Source: an uncultured Albidovulum sp. (GTDB lineage Bacteria > Pseudomonadota > Alphaproteobacteria > Rhodobacterales > Rhodobacteraceae). From it: a stretch of DNA of 64,000 nt. The notes beneath the pieces were generated by a model. It saw only the letters and a program-made list of their open reading frames with translations. It had not been told where the DNA came from and ran no database searches. Below are positions 8,535 through 16,344 of the stretch, piece by piece (position 1 is the first letter of the stretch; every line of letters begins with the position of its first letter). The position numbers and the translations under genes were made by a program. The stretch lies in contig CAJYAD010000013.1 of the NCBI GenBank assembly GCA_913064775.1, positions 62,001-126,000 of the forward strand. The letters are read 5' to 3'.

Positions 8535-9303
8535 GCGGGCCTTTGCCGCGGAGGAGCTGACCGAGGACGGCTTTCTCGGCGGAAGGCTGCGGATCGTGCA
8601 GCCCCGGAACGGCTACCGTGCCGCGACCGATCCGGTGCTGATGGCCGCCGCCTGCCCCGCCCGCCCCGGCCAGACGGTGCTGGAGCTGGGCTGCGGGGCC
8701 GGCGTGGCCTCGATCTGTCTGGGCGTGCGGGTCGTGGGGGTTGAGCAGACCGGGGTGGAACTGCAGCCCGCCTATGCCGAGCTGGCCCGGCGCAATGCGC
8801 GTGAAAACGGCATCGCACTGCGGGTGATCGAGGGGGATGTCGCCCGGCCACCGGCTGAATTGCGCGCGCTCAGTTTCGATCATGTGATGCTGAATCCGCC
8901 CTGGTATCCGGTCGGCGGCGGGACGCCCGCGCAGGATTCGGGCCGAGAGACCGGCCTGCGCGAGGACACGCCGCTTGCCGCCTGGATCGACCTCGCCATT
9001 CGCAGGCTGCGCCCCGGCGGTTGGCTGACGCTGATTCATCTGGCCGAGCGTCTGCCCGATCTTCTGGCGGGTTGCGACGGTCGGCTGGGCAGCGTCGATC
9101 TGCTGCCGCTGGCGGCGCGTAGCGGACGTCCGGCGACGCGTATCCTGATGCGGGCCCGCAAGGGTGCCCGAGGCGGCTTTCGCCTGCTTGCGCCCTTCGT
9201 CCTGCATGAGGGCGTGGCGCATCTGCGCGACGAAAACAGCCATTCCGCCGCCGCCGAGGCCATTCTGCGCGGCGACGCGGCGCTGAACTGGCCGGCGCGG
9301 TAA
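8515..9303 (+). CDS. TrmN6/YfiC-like SAM-dependent methyltransferase
   Basis: This 262-residue class I methyltransferase has the SAM-binding motif VLELGCGAGVASICL and the N6-adenine catalytic motif NPPW in MLNPPWYPVGGG. The N-terminal FLGGRLRIVQPRNGYRA is typical of the tRNA1(Val) A37 N6-methyltransferase relatives, so a tRNA or rRNA adenine target is likely but unproven. A GTG at 8506 in the same frame is an alternative start. It overlaps the DUF2007 gene by 20 bp, indicating an operon. Confidence 0.82.
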   Translation: MSILGAERAFAAEELTEDGFLGGRLRIVQPRNGYRAATDPVLMAAACPARPGQTVLELGCGAGVASICLGVRVVGVEQTGVELQPAYAELARRNARENGIALRVIEGDVARPPAELRALSFDHVMLNPPWYPVGGGTPAQDSGRETGLREDTPLAAWIDLAIRRLRPGGWLTLIHLAERLPDLLAGCDGRLGSVDLLPLAARSGRPATRILMRARKGARGGFRLLAPFVLHEGVAHLRDENSHSAAAEAILRGDAALNWPAR

Positions 9304-9435
9304 CCGGTTCTTAGGATTTCGGCAACTTTTGGCGGGTCCAATGCAGGTGATGGCGCGTGACTCGGCATCGGGGATGACACGACTCGGCAAACGTGCTGTC
9401 ATGAAACTGTCCTATTTCAGAAGAGGAGGAAGACC

Positions 9436-9603
9436 ATGACGATCGTGTCCCACCTGCAGGAGCTTCGCAGGAAGCATCAGACCCTCTCTGAAAAGGTGGA
9501 ACAGGCGCAACGCAGTCCCGCCATGGACGGATTGCAAATCGCTGAAATGAAAAAGCAGAAACTTCGCCTGAAGGAGGAGATCCAGCGGCTCAGTCAGTCC
9601 TGA
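9436..9603 (+). CDS. DUF465 (YdcH-like) small coiled-coil protein
   Basis: This 55-residue protein starts MTIVSHLQELRRKHQTLSEK and ends in a Lys/Glu-rich helix (KLRLKEEIQRLSQS). It is almost wholly predicted alpha-helical, as in the DUF465/YdcH family. It has an excellent AGGAGGA ribosome-binding site, which strongly supports translation. It stands alone between the methyltransferase and the PHB genes; its role is unknown. Confidence 0.85.
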   Translation: MTIVSHLQELRRKHQTLSEKVEQAQRSPAMDGLQIAEMKKQKLRLKEEIQRLSQS

Positions 9604-9796
9604 CGCGGGGCTTTTGCACGGTATTACACGGCCCTGGCGGCCGGAGGGGCGGGGGGCAACCCACGCCCCTTGTCATTTCGGGGGGCCGTACTGTGGGGCA
9701 GTAGGGCGACGTGACGCGCGCTTGTGGCCCCGGCGCGGGGTGTCGCGAATCCGTCGCCACCGTCGCGCGGACCGATGGCGTTCAGATCGTGACCCG

Positions 9797-9830
9797 GTGG
9801 GATATTTGGGCCGAAGCGAAAGCAAAGAGC
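9797..9830. repeat. Dispersed intergenic repeat, copy C (half element)
   Basis: The core GGTGGGATATTTGGGCCGAA is followed by GCGAAAGCAAAGAGC, matching one arm of the copy at 25325. It lies at the 3' ends of the convergent DUF465 and phaB genes. Nothing else is apparent in the 253 bp between those genes. Confidence 0.6.
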
Positions 9831-9856
9831 GGCCTTCGCTTCGGGTCCGCCCTCGG

Positions 9857-10579
9857 TCAGGAGCAGAACTGCGCCCCGTTGGCCGCGATGGTCGATCCGT
9901 TGATGAATTCGGATTCGTCCGAAGCGAGGAAAGCCACCACCCGCGCGATCTCTTCCGGCCGGCCCAGACGTCCGGCGGGGATCTGTCCGATGATCGCCTC
10001 GCGCACCTTTTCAGGCACCGCCATGACCATGTCGGTGCCGATGTAGCCCGGGCAGATCGCATTTGCCGTGATGCCGAATCGCGCACCTTCCTGCGCCAGG
10101 CTCTTGACGATGCCCAGATCCCCGGCCTTGGTAGCGGCATAATTGACCTGGGCGAACTGCCCTTTCTGGCCGTTGATCGAGGAAATCACGACGACCCGGC
10201 CGAACTTGCGCTCGCGCATTCCGGTCCAGTTCGGGTGGATGGTGTTGAACACGCCCGTCAGGTTGGTGTTGATCACCTGATGCCATTGCTCGGGCGTCAT
10301 CTTGTGGAACGGTGCGTCGCGGGTGATTCCCGCATTCGCCACGATGATCTCGATCGGGCCCAGATCGGCCTCCACCTGGGCCATCCCGGCCTTGGAGGCC
10401 TCGTAATCGGCGACGTCCCACTTGTAGGTCTTGATCCCGGTCTCTTCCGCGAATTTCGTGGCCGCGGCGTCGTTGCCCGCGTAATTCGCCGCCACCAAGT
10501 ACCCCGCGTCGCGCAAAGCGACCGAAATCGCCGCGCCGATCCCGCGGCTACCTCCGGTAACAAGGGCTACTCTGGACAT
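9857..10579 (-). CDS. phaB: Acetoacetyl-CoA reductase (NADPH), PHB synthesis
   Basis: This 240-residue short-chain dehydrogenase reduces acetoacetyl-CoA to (R)-3-hydroxybutyryl-CoA for polyhydroxybutyrate. It has the nucleotide motif TGGSRGIG (residues 8-15), NAGI, the catalytic serine in ISSINGQ and the YAATK Tyr/Lys pair near residues 147-151. The ATG at 10579 has GGAGG just upstream; a start 15 nt earlier would place that site inside the gene. It lies 114 bp downstream of phaA on the same strand, but an intrinsic terminator separates them, so it may have its own promoter or be fed by partial read-through. Confidence 0.94.
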   Translation of the reverse strand: MSRVALVTGGSRGIGAAISVALRDAGYLVAANYAGNDAAATKFAEETGIKTYKWDVADYEASKAGMAQVEADLGPIEIIVANAGITRDAPFHKMTPEQWHQVINTNLTGVFNTIHPNWTGMRERKFGRVVVISSINGQKGQFAQVNYAATKAGDLGIVKSLAQEGARFGITANAICPGYIGTDMVMAVPEKVREAIIGQIPAGRLGRPEEIARVVAFLASDESEFINGSTIAANGAQFCS

Positions 10580-10622
10580 GGGGCCTCCTGACATACGAAC
10601 TGCTTTGAAACAGTGTTACCTA

Positions 10623-10658
10623 GAAAAAGTTCGGCGCGCAATTAAGTTGCGCGCCGAA
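10623..10658 (-). terminator. Intrinsic terminator between phaA and phaB
   Basis: A perfect 12-bp stem (TTCGGCGCGCAA / TTGCGCGCCGAA, 10630-10641 with 10647-10658) has a 5-nt loop and is followed on the minus strand by CTTTTTCTA. It sits 36 bp after the phaA stop and before phaB. Confidence 0.92.
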
Positions 10659-10693
10659 TGATCCGCCATCGGTCCAAAGACCGTAAGGAAGGC

Positions 10694-11869
10694 CTAGGGA
10701 CGCGCGAGGCACATGGCGACGCCCATGCCGCCGCCGATGCACAGCGTGGCCAGGCCTTTCTTCGCATCGCGGCGCTTCATCTCGAACAGCAGCGTGTTCA
10801 GGATGCGCGCGCCCGAGGCGCCGATCGGATGGCCGATGGCGATGGCGCCGCCGTTCACATTCACGATCGAGGGATCCCAGCCCATGTCCTTGTTCACCGC
10901 GCAGGCCTGGGCGGCGAAGGCCTCGTTTGCCTCGATAAGATCCAGATCGGACACCTTCCAGCCGGCCTTCTCCAGCGCTTTGCGGCTGGCGGGGATCGGG
11001 CCGGTGCCCATGATCTTGGGATCGACGCCGACGGTGGCGTAGCTGGCGATCCGGGCCAGCGGCTCCAGCCCGCGCTTCTCGGCCTCTTCGGCCGACATCA
11101 GCAGCACTGCCGCCGCGCCGTCGTTGATGCCCGATGCGTTGGCCGCGGTGACCGAGCCGTCCTTGGCGAAGGCGGGCCGCAGTTTCTGCATCGCCTCGAT
11201 CGTGGCGCCGTGGCGGATGTATTCGTCGGCATCGACCACGATGTCGCCCTTGCGGGTCTTCACCGTGAAGGGGATGATCTCATCCGCGAAGCGGCCGGCC
11301 TTTTGCGCGGCTTCGGCCTTGTTCTGGCTGGCGACGGCGAATTCGTCCTGCATGTCGCGGCTGATCTGCCACTGGGCGGCGACGTTTTCGGCGGTCTGGC
11401 CCATGTGATAGCCGTTAAAGGCATCCCAAAGCCCGTCCTTGATCATCGAGTCGATGAACTTCATGTCGCCCATCTTGTGGCCGGCGCGCAGATGCGCGAC
11501 GTGGGGTGAAAGGCTCATGCTTTCCTGCCCGCCGGCGGCGATGATCTGGGTGTCGCCCAGCAGGATGTTCTGTGCCCCCAGCGCAACCGCCCGCAGCCCC
11601 GAGCCGCAGACCTGATTGATGCCCCAGGCGGCGCTTTCGATCGGCAGGCCGGCGTTGACATGCGCTTGACGGGCCGGGTTCTGGCCCTGGCCGCCGGTCA
11701 GCACCTGGCCGAGGATGGTTTCGGACACGTCCGACTTGTCGATTCCTGCGCGGGCGACGAGGGCTTCGAGTACCGTGGCGCCAAGGTCATGTGCGGGAGT
11801 GTTCGCGAAGGCTCCGTTGAACGAGCCCACGGCCGTGCGGGCGGCCGAGACGATAACGACATTGGTCAT
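10694..11869 (-). CDS. phaA: Acetyl-CoA acetyltransferase (beta-ketothiolase)
   Basis: This 391-residue biosynthetic thiolase condenses two acetyl-CoA to acetoacetyl-CoA, the first step of PHB synthesis. The acyl-accepting Cys88 lies in [10 protein letters not shown]; His near residue 347 in [10 protein letters not shown] and Cys near 377 in LCIGGGMG complete the active site. Length matches PhaA. AAAGGA precedes the ATG. Together with phaB it makes the PHB monomer; no phaC lies in this window. Its 5' region is flanked by an inverted pair of TGCAGCATG sequences. Confidence 0.95.
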   Translation of the reverse strand: MTNVVIVSAARTAVGSFNGAFANTPAHDLGATVLEALVARAGIDKSDVSETILGQVLTGGQGQNPARQAHVNAGLPIESAAWGINQVCGSGLRAVALGAQNILLGDTQIIAAGGQESMSLSPHVAHLRAGHKMGDMKFIDSMIKDGLWDAFNGYHMGQTAENVAAQWQISRDMQDEFAVASQNKAEAAQKAGRFADEIIPFTVKTRKGDIVVDADEYIRHGATIEAMQKLRPAFAKDGSVTAANASGINDGAAAVLLMSAEEAEKRGLEPLARIASYATVGVDPKIMGTGPIPASRKALEKAGWKVSDLDLIEANEAFAAQACAVNKDMGWDPSIVNVNGGAIAIGHPIGASGARILNTLLFEMKRRDAKKGLATLCIGGGMGVAMCLARP

Positions 11870-11934
11870 GCTGCATCCTTTCCATTGCCGATTTCGGCGC
11901 CCGCAGGCTGGCGGATGCGCCGCTTTGCAGCATG
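11867..11934. promoter_or_regulatory. Inverted TGCAGCATG pair flanking the phaA 5' region
   Basis: CATGCTGCA (11867-11875) overlaps the phaA start codon, and its exact inverse TGCAGCATG (11926-11934) lies 50 bp upstream. PHB genes in relatives are controlled by PhaR at TGC-rich sites, so this could be an operator. That role is inference. Confidence 0.35.
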
Positions 11935-12027
11935 ACTAGGCGTTTGTGGAATGAAGCGCAACGAAAAGGGGTGTGTTCCGGCGGGGCCGGTTGGTCGGGG
12001 CGCGGCGGTCGAACGGCGGTGGGGCCG

Positions 12028-12903
12028 TCAGGCGCGCAGCCGACGGCGATCCATCCGGGCGGCGAAGGGCGGCTTGGTCGTGGGGGCGCCGAAGAGGTAG
12101 CCCTGCAGGCAATCCACCCCGATCCTGGCCAGGAAATCGGCGTCGCGCTGATCCTCGACGAACTCGGCAACACTGAACATGTCGAAATGCCGCGCGATCG
12201 AAACCATCGCCTGCACCAGCACCTGATTGTCGGGGTCGGCATGGATGCCGCGCACGAATTGCCCGTCGATCTTGAGGATGTCGAAGTAGAAATCCTTGAA
12301 ATGCCGGATCGCCGTGTAGCCCGCGCCGAAATCATCCAGCGCAAAGGCAACCCCCACGCGCTGCAGATCGCGCATGAAGACCGAGACCAGATCCGGCATC
12401 AGCATGGCCGAGCTTTCGGTGATTTCCAGGATCAGCCGCTCGGCCAGTGTCGGGTCGGCCTCGATCGCGCGCATCAGCGCGGCCTTCCATTTGGGATAGC
12501 CGATCGACCGGGCGGACATATTGATCGACAGGCGCAGGGCGGGAAATCGCTGCAATGCGGCCAAGCCCAGTTCCAGCGCGTGGGTGTCGATCTGGCGGCC
12601 GAGTTCGCTGGTCTCGGCCACCCCGATGAATTCAGCCGCGCGGATGATGCGGCCGGTGTGGTCCATCAACCGGATCAGACCTTCCTGGAAGGCGATCCGC
12701 GCGGTATCGCGCGCATGGACCACCGGCTGGAACGCCAGGCAGACGTGGCCGCCTTTGAGGGCGCGGTGCACCATTTGCAACACGTCGCGGTCGCGCTCCG
12801 TCACGGCGAAGGCAAGCGGACTGTCAGCCCCGTGTACGATCGTTTCCGCAATCACCGCGTCGCGGGACGTTGGGTCCGACCCGGGTTTTCCTACCTCTGC
12901 CAT
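12028..12903 (-). CDS. EAL-domain cyclic-di-GMP phosphodiesterase
   Basis: This 291-residue protein is essentially one EAL domain after a short N-terminal extension. The signature is QEGLIRL, an EGL variant retaining the metal-binding Glu. The other active-site segments are present: SINMSARS, ILEITESS, ALDDFGAGYTAI, DILKIDGQF and LQGYLFG. An active c-di-GMP phosphodiesterase is therefore likely. The usual AEGVE stretch reads AEFVED, which could alter loop 6 behaviour. There is no GGDEF, PAS or membrane segment. I chose the ATG at 12903 (MAEVGKPGS), which has GGAG upstream; an open frame extends further but looks non-coding. Confidence 0.88.
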   Translation of the reverse strand: MAEVGKPGSDPTSRDAVIAETIVHGADSPLAFAVTERDRDVLQMVHRALKGGHVCLAFQPVVHARDTARIAFQEGLIRLMDHTGRIIRAAEFIGVAETSELGRQIDTHALELGLAALQRFPALRLSINMSARSIGYPKWKAALMRAIEADPTLAERLILEITESSAMLMPDLVSVFMRDLQRVGVAFALDDFGAGYTAIRHFKDFYFDILKIDGQFVRGIHADPDNQVLVQAMVSIARHFDMFSVAEFVEDQRDADFLARIGVDCLQGYLFGAPTTKPPFAARMDRRRLRA

Positions 12904-13025
12904 CGCGCGCTCCTTCCCGTGTCCAGCTACTTTGCCGCGCGGGGCGTAAAGAACTGGTGAATCTGCGCCGTCCACACTACCGTTTTCACCGGCAATCGGC
13001 ACAAGCGCGGTGGAAAGGAAGACAG

Positions 13026-13595
13026 ATGGGCGAGCGTTGCGGCTGGTGTGGCAGTGATCCGATGTACATTGCCTATCACGACACCGAATGGGGCGTGCCC
13101 GAACGTGACAGCCGCGCACTGTGGGAAAAGCTGATTCTCGACGGTTTTCAGGCCGGGCTTGCCTGGATCACCATCCTGCGCAAGCGAGAGGCCTTCCGCG
13201 CCGCCTTCGAGGGGTTCGATCCGAACGTGATCGCCGGTTGGGGCGAGGCGGAGGTGCAGCGCCTGCTGGGCGACGCCGGGATCGTGCGGTCGCGCGCGAA
13301 GATCGCGGCGACGATCGGCAATGCGCGCGCCTGGCAGGACATCGAGGCCTCGGAAGGTTTCGATCATTTCCTGTGGTCGCGGGTGGACGGCGCGCCGATC
13401 CGAAATCGCTGGCAAACCCAGGCCGAGGTACCGGCCGAGACCGAGCTGTCGCGCCGGATCTCGAAGGACCTCAAGGCCCGGGGGTTCCGGTTTTGCGGCC
13501 CGGTGATCACCTATGCCTTCATGCAGGCGGTGGGCATGGTGAACGACCATCTGGTGACCTGCCCGGCGCATGAGCGGGTCGCGGCGCTGGCCTGA
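13026..13595 (+). CDS. tag: DNA-3-methyladenine glycosylase I
   Basis: This 189-residue base-excision enzyme removes 3-methyladenine from DNA. It begins MGERCGWCGSDPMYIAYHDT, with the zinc-binding Cys and His typical of Tag, and carries YHDTEWGVPERD and the C-terminal zinc pair in NDHLVTCPAH. The helix-hairpin region LILDGFQAGLAW is well conserved. GGAAG precedes the ATG. It is convergent with lpxK, with only 6 bp between the stop codons. Confidence 0.94.
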   Translation: MGERCGWCGSDPMYIAYHDTEWGVPERDSRALWEKLILDGFQAGLAWITILRKREAFRAAFEGFDPNVIAGWGEAEVQRLLGDAGIVRSRAKIAATIGNARAWQDIEASEGFDHFLWSRVDGAPIRNRWQTQAEVPAETELSRRISKDLKARGFRFCGPVITYAFMQAVGMVNDHLVTCPAHERVAALA

Positions 13596-13601
13596 CGGCG
13601 C

Positions 13602-14597
13602 CTAGAACAGCCGGTCGAGGGCCGCGTCCAGCGCCTCGGGCGTGTCCAGCCGCAGCCGCACCGGCAAGGTCAGCACCTTGGATCGGAACCGGGCGGGCAG
13701 GCGCACGGCGTCTTTCTCGGTGGTCACCAGTTGCGCGCCGGCGGCCTCGGCGTCGCGTTCCAGCCGGGTCATCAGCGCCTCGGTCAGCGGCTGGTGATCT
13801 TCCAGCGCCTCGGCATGGATCAGACGGGCGCCCAGCCCCTGCAGCGTGGCGAAGAATTTCTCGGGATGCCCGATGCCGGCGAAGGCAAGCACCGGCTGGT
13901 CGTGCCAGTCCATCCCCATCTGCAAGGGCGCCAGCTCGCCGGTCAGATGCGCAAGCCCCGGGGGCAGCGCATCGCCCCAGCGGTCGCGAAAGGCCTGCTG
14001 CGCCGCGCCCGACCCGATCGACAGCAGCAGCCCGGCACGGCCGAGGCCGGTGGCGACGGGTTCGCGCAGCGGGCCGGCGGGCAGGCACAGCCCATTGCCG
14101 AAGCCGCGCGCCGCATCGACGACGATAATCGCCAGATCTTGCACCACGGCGGGGCTTTGAAAGCCGTCGTCCAGCACGATCGCCTGCGCCCCCGCCGCCT
14201 GCGCCGCGCCCACCCCGGCGGCGCGGTCGCGGGCGATCCAGGCGGGGGTGAAGGCGGCCAGCAGCAAGGGCTCGTCCCCGACATCGGCCGCGGTGTGGCG
14301 CGCGGGATCAACCCGCAGCGGCCCTGCCAGCCGCCCGCCATAACCGCGCGACAGGGTATGGGCGGTGACGCCGCGCTCGGCCAGGCGCTGGACCAGGGCG
14401 ATGGCGGTCGGTGTCTTGCCGGTGCCACCGGCGTTGAGATTGCCGACGCAGATCACCGGAACGTCGGCGCGCAGCCTCGGCCCGCCGCGGGCCAGACGCC
14501 GCGCCGTGGCCCGCGCGTACACCGCGCCCAGCGGCTGTAGCAGCCGCGCGGTGGGGGTCGGGTGCGGCAGGTCCCAGAAGGCGGGGGGGCGCATCAT
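13602..14597 (-). CDS. lpxK: Tetraacyldisaccharide 4'-kinase
   Basis: This 331-residue inner-membrane enzyme phosphorylates the 4' position of the lipid A disaccharide. The Walker A motif is [13 protein letters not shown] near residues 51-63, followed by the conserved LSRGYGG and LDDGFQ motifs. Its ATG overlaps the stop of the upstream KdtA-like gene in an ATGA arrangement, so the two are translationally coupled in a lipid A operon with the DUF4170 gene. Confidence 0.95.
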   Translation of the reverse strand: MMRPPAFWDLPHPTPTARLLQPLGAVYARATARRLARGGPRLRADVPVICVGNLNAGGTGKTPTAIALVQRLAERGVTAHTLSRGYGGRLAGPLRVDPARHTAADVGDEPLLLAAFTPAWIARDRAAGVGAAQAAGAQAIVLDDGFQSPAVVQDLAIIVVDAARGFGNGLCLPAGPLREPVATGLGRAGLLLSIGSGAAQQAFRDRWGDALPPGLAHLTGELAPLQMGMDWHDQPVLAFAGIGHPEKFFATLQGLGARLIHAEALEDHQPLTEALMTRLERDAEAAGAQLVTTEKDAVRLPARFRSKVLTLPVRLRLDTPEALDAALDRLF

Positions 14598-15868
14598 GCC
14601 TCTTCCGTTTCGGGCCGGTCGCCGGACGGCGGCGCGGGGGCCTCGTTTCGGGCGGCGGCGGGCAGCGCCGCAGTGATCATCGCGGCCAGCCGGTCGGTGG
14701 CCTCGGCGCCGGCGGTGCTGGCCTCCCAGGCGTTGTGCGCCAGGGCGGCGGCGCGGTCGGGGGCGATCAGTTCGGCGACCGCGCGGCCCAGTTCGGGCGG
14801 CGACAGCACCGGCCGGGTGGCGCGGGCCTCGGCCAGCCGCACGAAGGTGGCGCCATGGGGGCCGTGCTCGGGGCCGTGGACGATGGCCGAGCCCAGCGCG
14901 GCCGGCTCCAGCGGCGATCGCCGCGCGCCCGAGCTGAGGCTGCCGCCCATATAGGTGATCGGCGCCAGCCGGTACCACAGGCCCATCTCGCCCTCGGTGT
15001 CGGCGATATAGGCCTGGACCTCTTCGTCGGGCTCCTCGTCGGACGACCGGCAGGCGACCGACCAGCCCTGGGCGATTTCCATCTTCACCCGCAGCCCTTC
15101 GGCGCGCGCCGGATCGTGCGGGACGGCGATCAACAGCAGCCGGTGGGCCTTGCGCAGCGCCGCGCGGTGGGCTTCGAGAACCAGATTTTCCTCGGCCTCG
15201 GGCAGGCCGGCGACCAGCCAGACCGGACGCGCGCGCAGCAGCGTCGCCAGAGCCTCGCGCTCGGCCTCGACATGGGGCAGGACGATGGGTTCCTCATGCA
15301 GGGTGCCGGCGATCTCGATGCGGCTGTCGGGGGCGCCCAGGCGGCGCAGGGCGCGGGCGGCCTCGCGGTCGCGGGCGACGATCAGGGACAGGCTTTGCAG
15401 CAAGGCCCGCAGCACGCCGGGGAAGCGCTTGGGATGCCCGGGGCGGGGCGGGGCGGCGTCGATCCACTGCACGGCGATGCCGGCGCGCCTGGCCTCGTGG
15501 ATCAGCGCGGCGGGCAGGCTGTCGCCGGTCAGCACCACCAGATCAGGACGCCAGCGGTCCAGAAAACGGCGGATGTCGGGCAGGGTCTGGGGCGGGGCCG
15601 AGGTTACCAGCACATCCGGCGGCAGCGACGGGGCTGCACCGCCCGCCAGGGTCACCAGCATCTCGGGGACGGTGCGGTCCGCGCCGGGGGCCTCTTGCAG
15701 ATGCCCGATCAACTCGGGCAGGCCGGGGGGGATGCCGGCGGGAAGCGGCATCCAAATCAGCGGCCCCGGCGGGCGTTCCGCGACACCCGCCGGCGCGGCC
15801 TGCCCACCGGGGCGGGCGCGCCGCGCCGTGGCGTAGAGGTAGAGCCTCAGGCCGAGCGGGAATGCCAT
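14594..15868 (-). CDS. KdtA/WaaA-like glycosyltransferase, divergent at the catalytic motif
   Basis: This 424-residue protein has the two-domain GT-B fold of Kdo transferase. The C-terminal half is well preserved, with [13 protein letters not shown], the glycine-rich YMGGSL segment and [14 protein letters not shown]. The N-terminal half is not: where Kdo transferases carry a conserved SVGE stretch with the catalytic Glu, this one reads [14 protein letters not shown] and lacks it. It may still be an LPS glycosyltransferase with a changed mechanism, or a non-catalytic partner. AGGA precedes the ATG. It sits between the DUF4170 gene (7 bp) and lpxK (4-base overlap). Confidence 0.8.
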   Translation of the reverse strand: MAFPLGLRLYLYATARRARPGGQAAPAGVAERPPGPLIWMPLPAGIPPGLPELIGHLQEAPGADRTVPEMLVTLAGGAAPSLPPDVLVTSAPPQTLPDIRRFLDRWRPDLVVLTGDSLPAALIHEARRAGIAVQWIDAAPPRPGHPKRFPGVLRALLQSLSLIVARDREAARALRRLGAPDSRIEIAGTLHEEPIVLPHVEAEREALATLLRARPVWLVAGLPEAEENLVLEAHRAALRKAHRLLLIAVPHDPARAEGLRVKMEIAQGWSVACRSSDEEPDEEVQAYIADTEGEMGLWYRLAPITYMGGSLSSGARRSPLEPAALGSAIVHGPEHGPHGATFVRLAEARATRPVLSPPELGRAVAELIAPDRAAALAHNAWEASTAGAEATDRLAAMITAALPAAARNEAPAPPSGDRPETEEA

Positions 15869-15875
15869 TGGGGTC

Positions 15876-16121
15876 CTAGTTGCCCAGCTCTTCAGTCGGG
15901 CCGGCGGGGGTTTCCTCATCGCGCAGGCGGTGCAGATGGGCGATGAAATAGCGCGTATGGGCATCGTCCACGGTGCGCTGCGCTTCAGCCTTCCAGGCGG
16001 CGTGGGCGGATTTGTAGTCGGGGTACATGCCGACGATGTGGATCTTCGAGACATCCTTGAAGACCGATCGGGCAGGGTTTACCAGTTCCCCGCCAAAGAC
16101 GAGATGAAGGCGTTGGGTCAT
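15876..16121 (-). CDS. DUF4170 family small protein
   Basis: This 81-residue protein begins MTQRLHLVFGGELVNP and contains FKDVSKIHIVGMYPDY and AWKAEAQRTVDDAHTRYF, the recognisable core of DUF4170. The family is of unknown function and is regularly found beside lipid A genes in Rhodobacterales, as here. AGGAG precedes the ATG. It is the first gene of the operon with the KdtA-like gene and lpxK. Confidence 0.85.
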   Translation of the reverse strand: MTQRLHLVFGGELVNPARSVFKDVSKIHIVGMYPDYKSAHAAWKAEAQRTVDDAHTRYFIAHLHRLRDEETPAGPTEELGN

Positions 16122-16272
16122 GGGTCGCTCCTATTGCTCGGAAGTTGCGCGCAACCTAGACATTGCGCGGGAAGGGTCAAGCGGCGCCGAAGCCGGATCG
16201 GCCCGGCAGGGCGGAAAAGCGAAAAAAACCAACACAGCGACGTGAGTGGACTTGGAGTTGGATCGAATTACC

Positions 16273-16325
16273 GATTAGGGTATCCGAGATATCAATTATG
16301 ATATTCCGACACGTGCATGTGTGGC
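16273..16325. promoter_or_regulatory. AT-rich dyads upstream of soeA
   Basis: Two imperfect palindromes lie in the only AT-rich part of the divergent region: ATATC-N6-GATAT and the adjoining ACACGTGCATGTGT. They lie 20-70 bp before the soeA ATG and could be a regulator site. This is a pattern observation without a known match. Confidence 0.3.
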
Positions 16326-16344
16326 TGGAGGGAGACTGACACTG

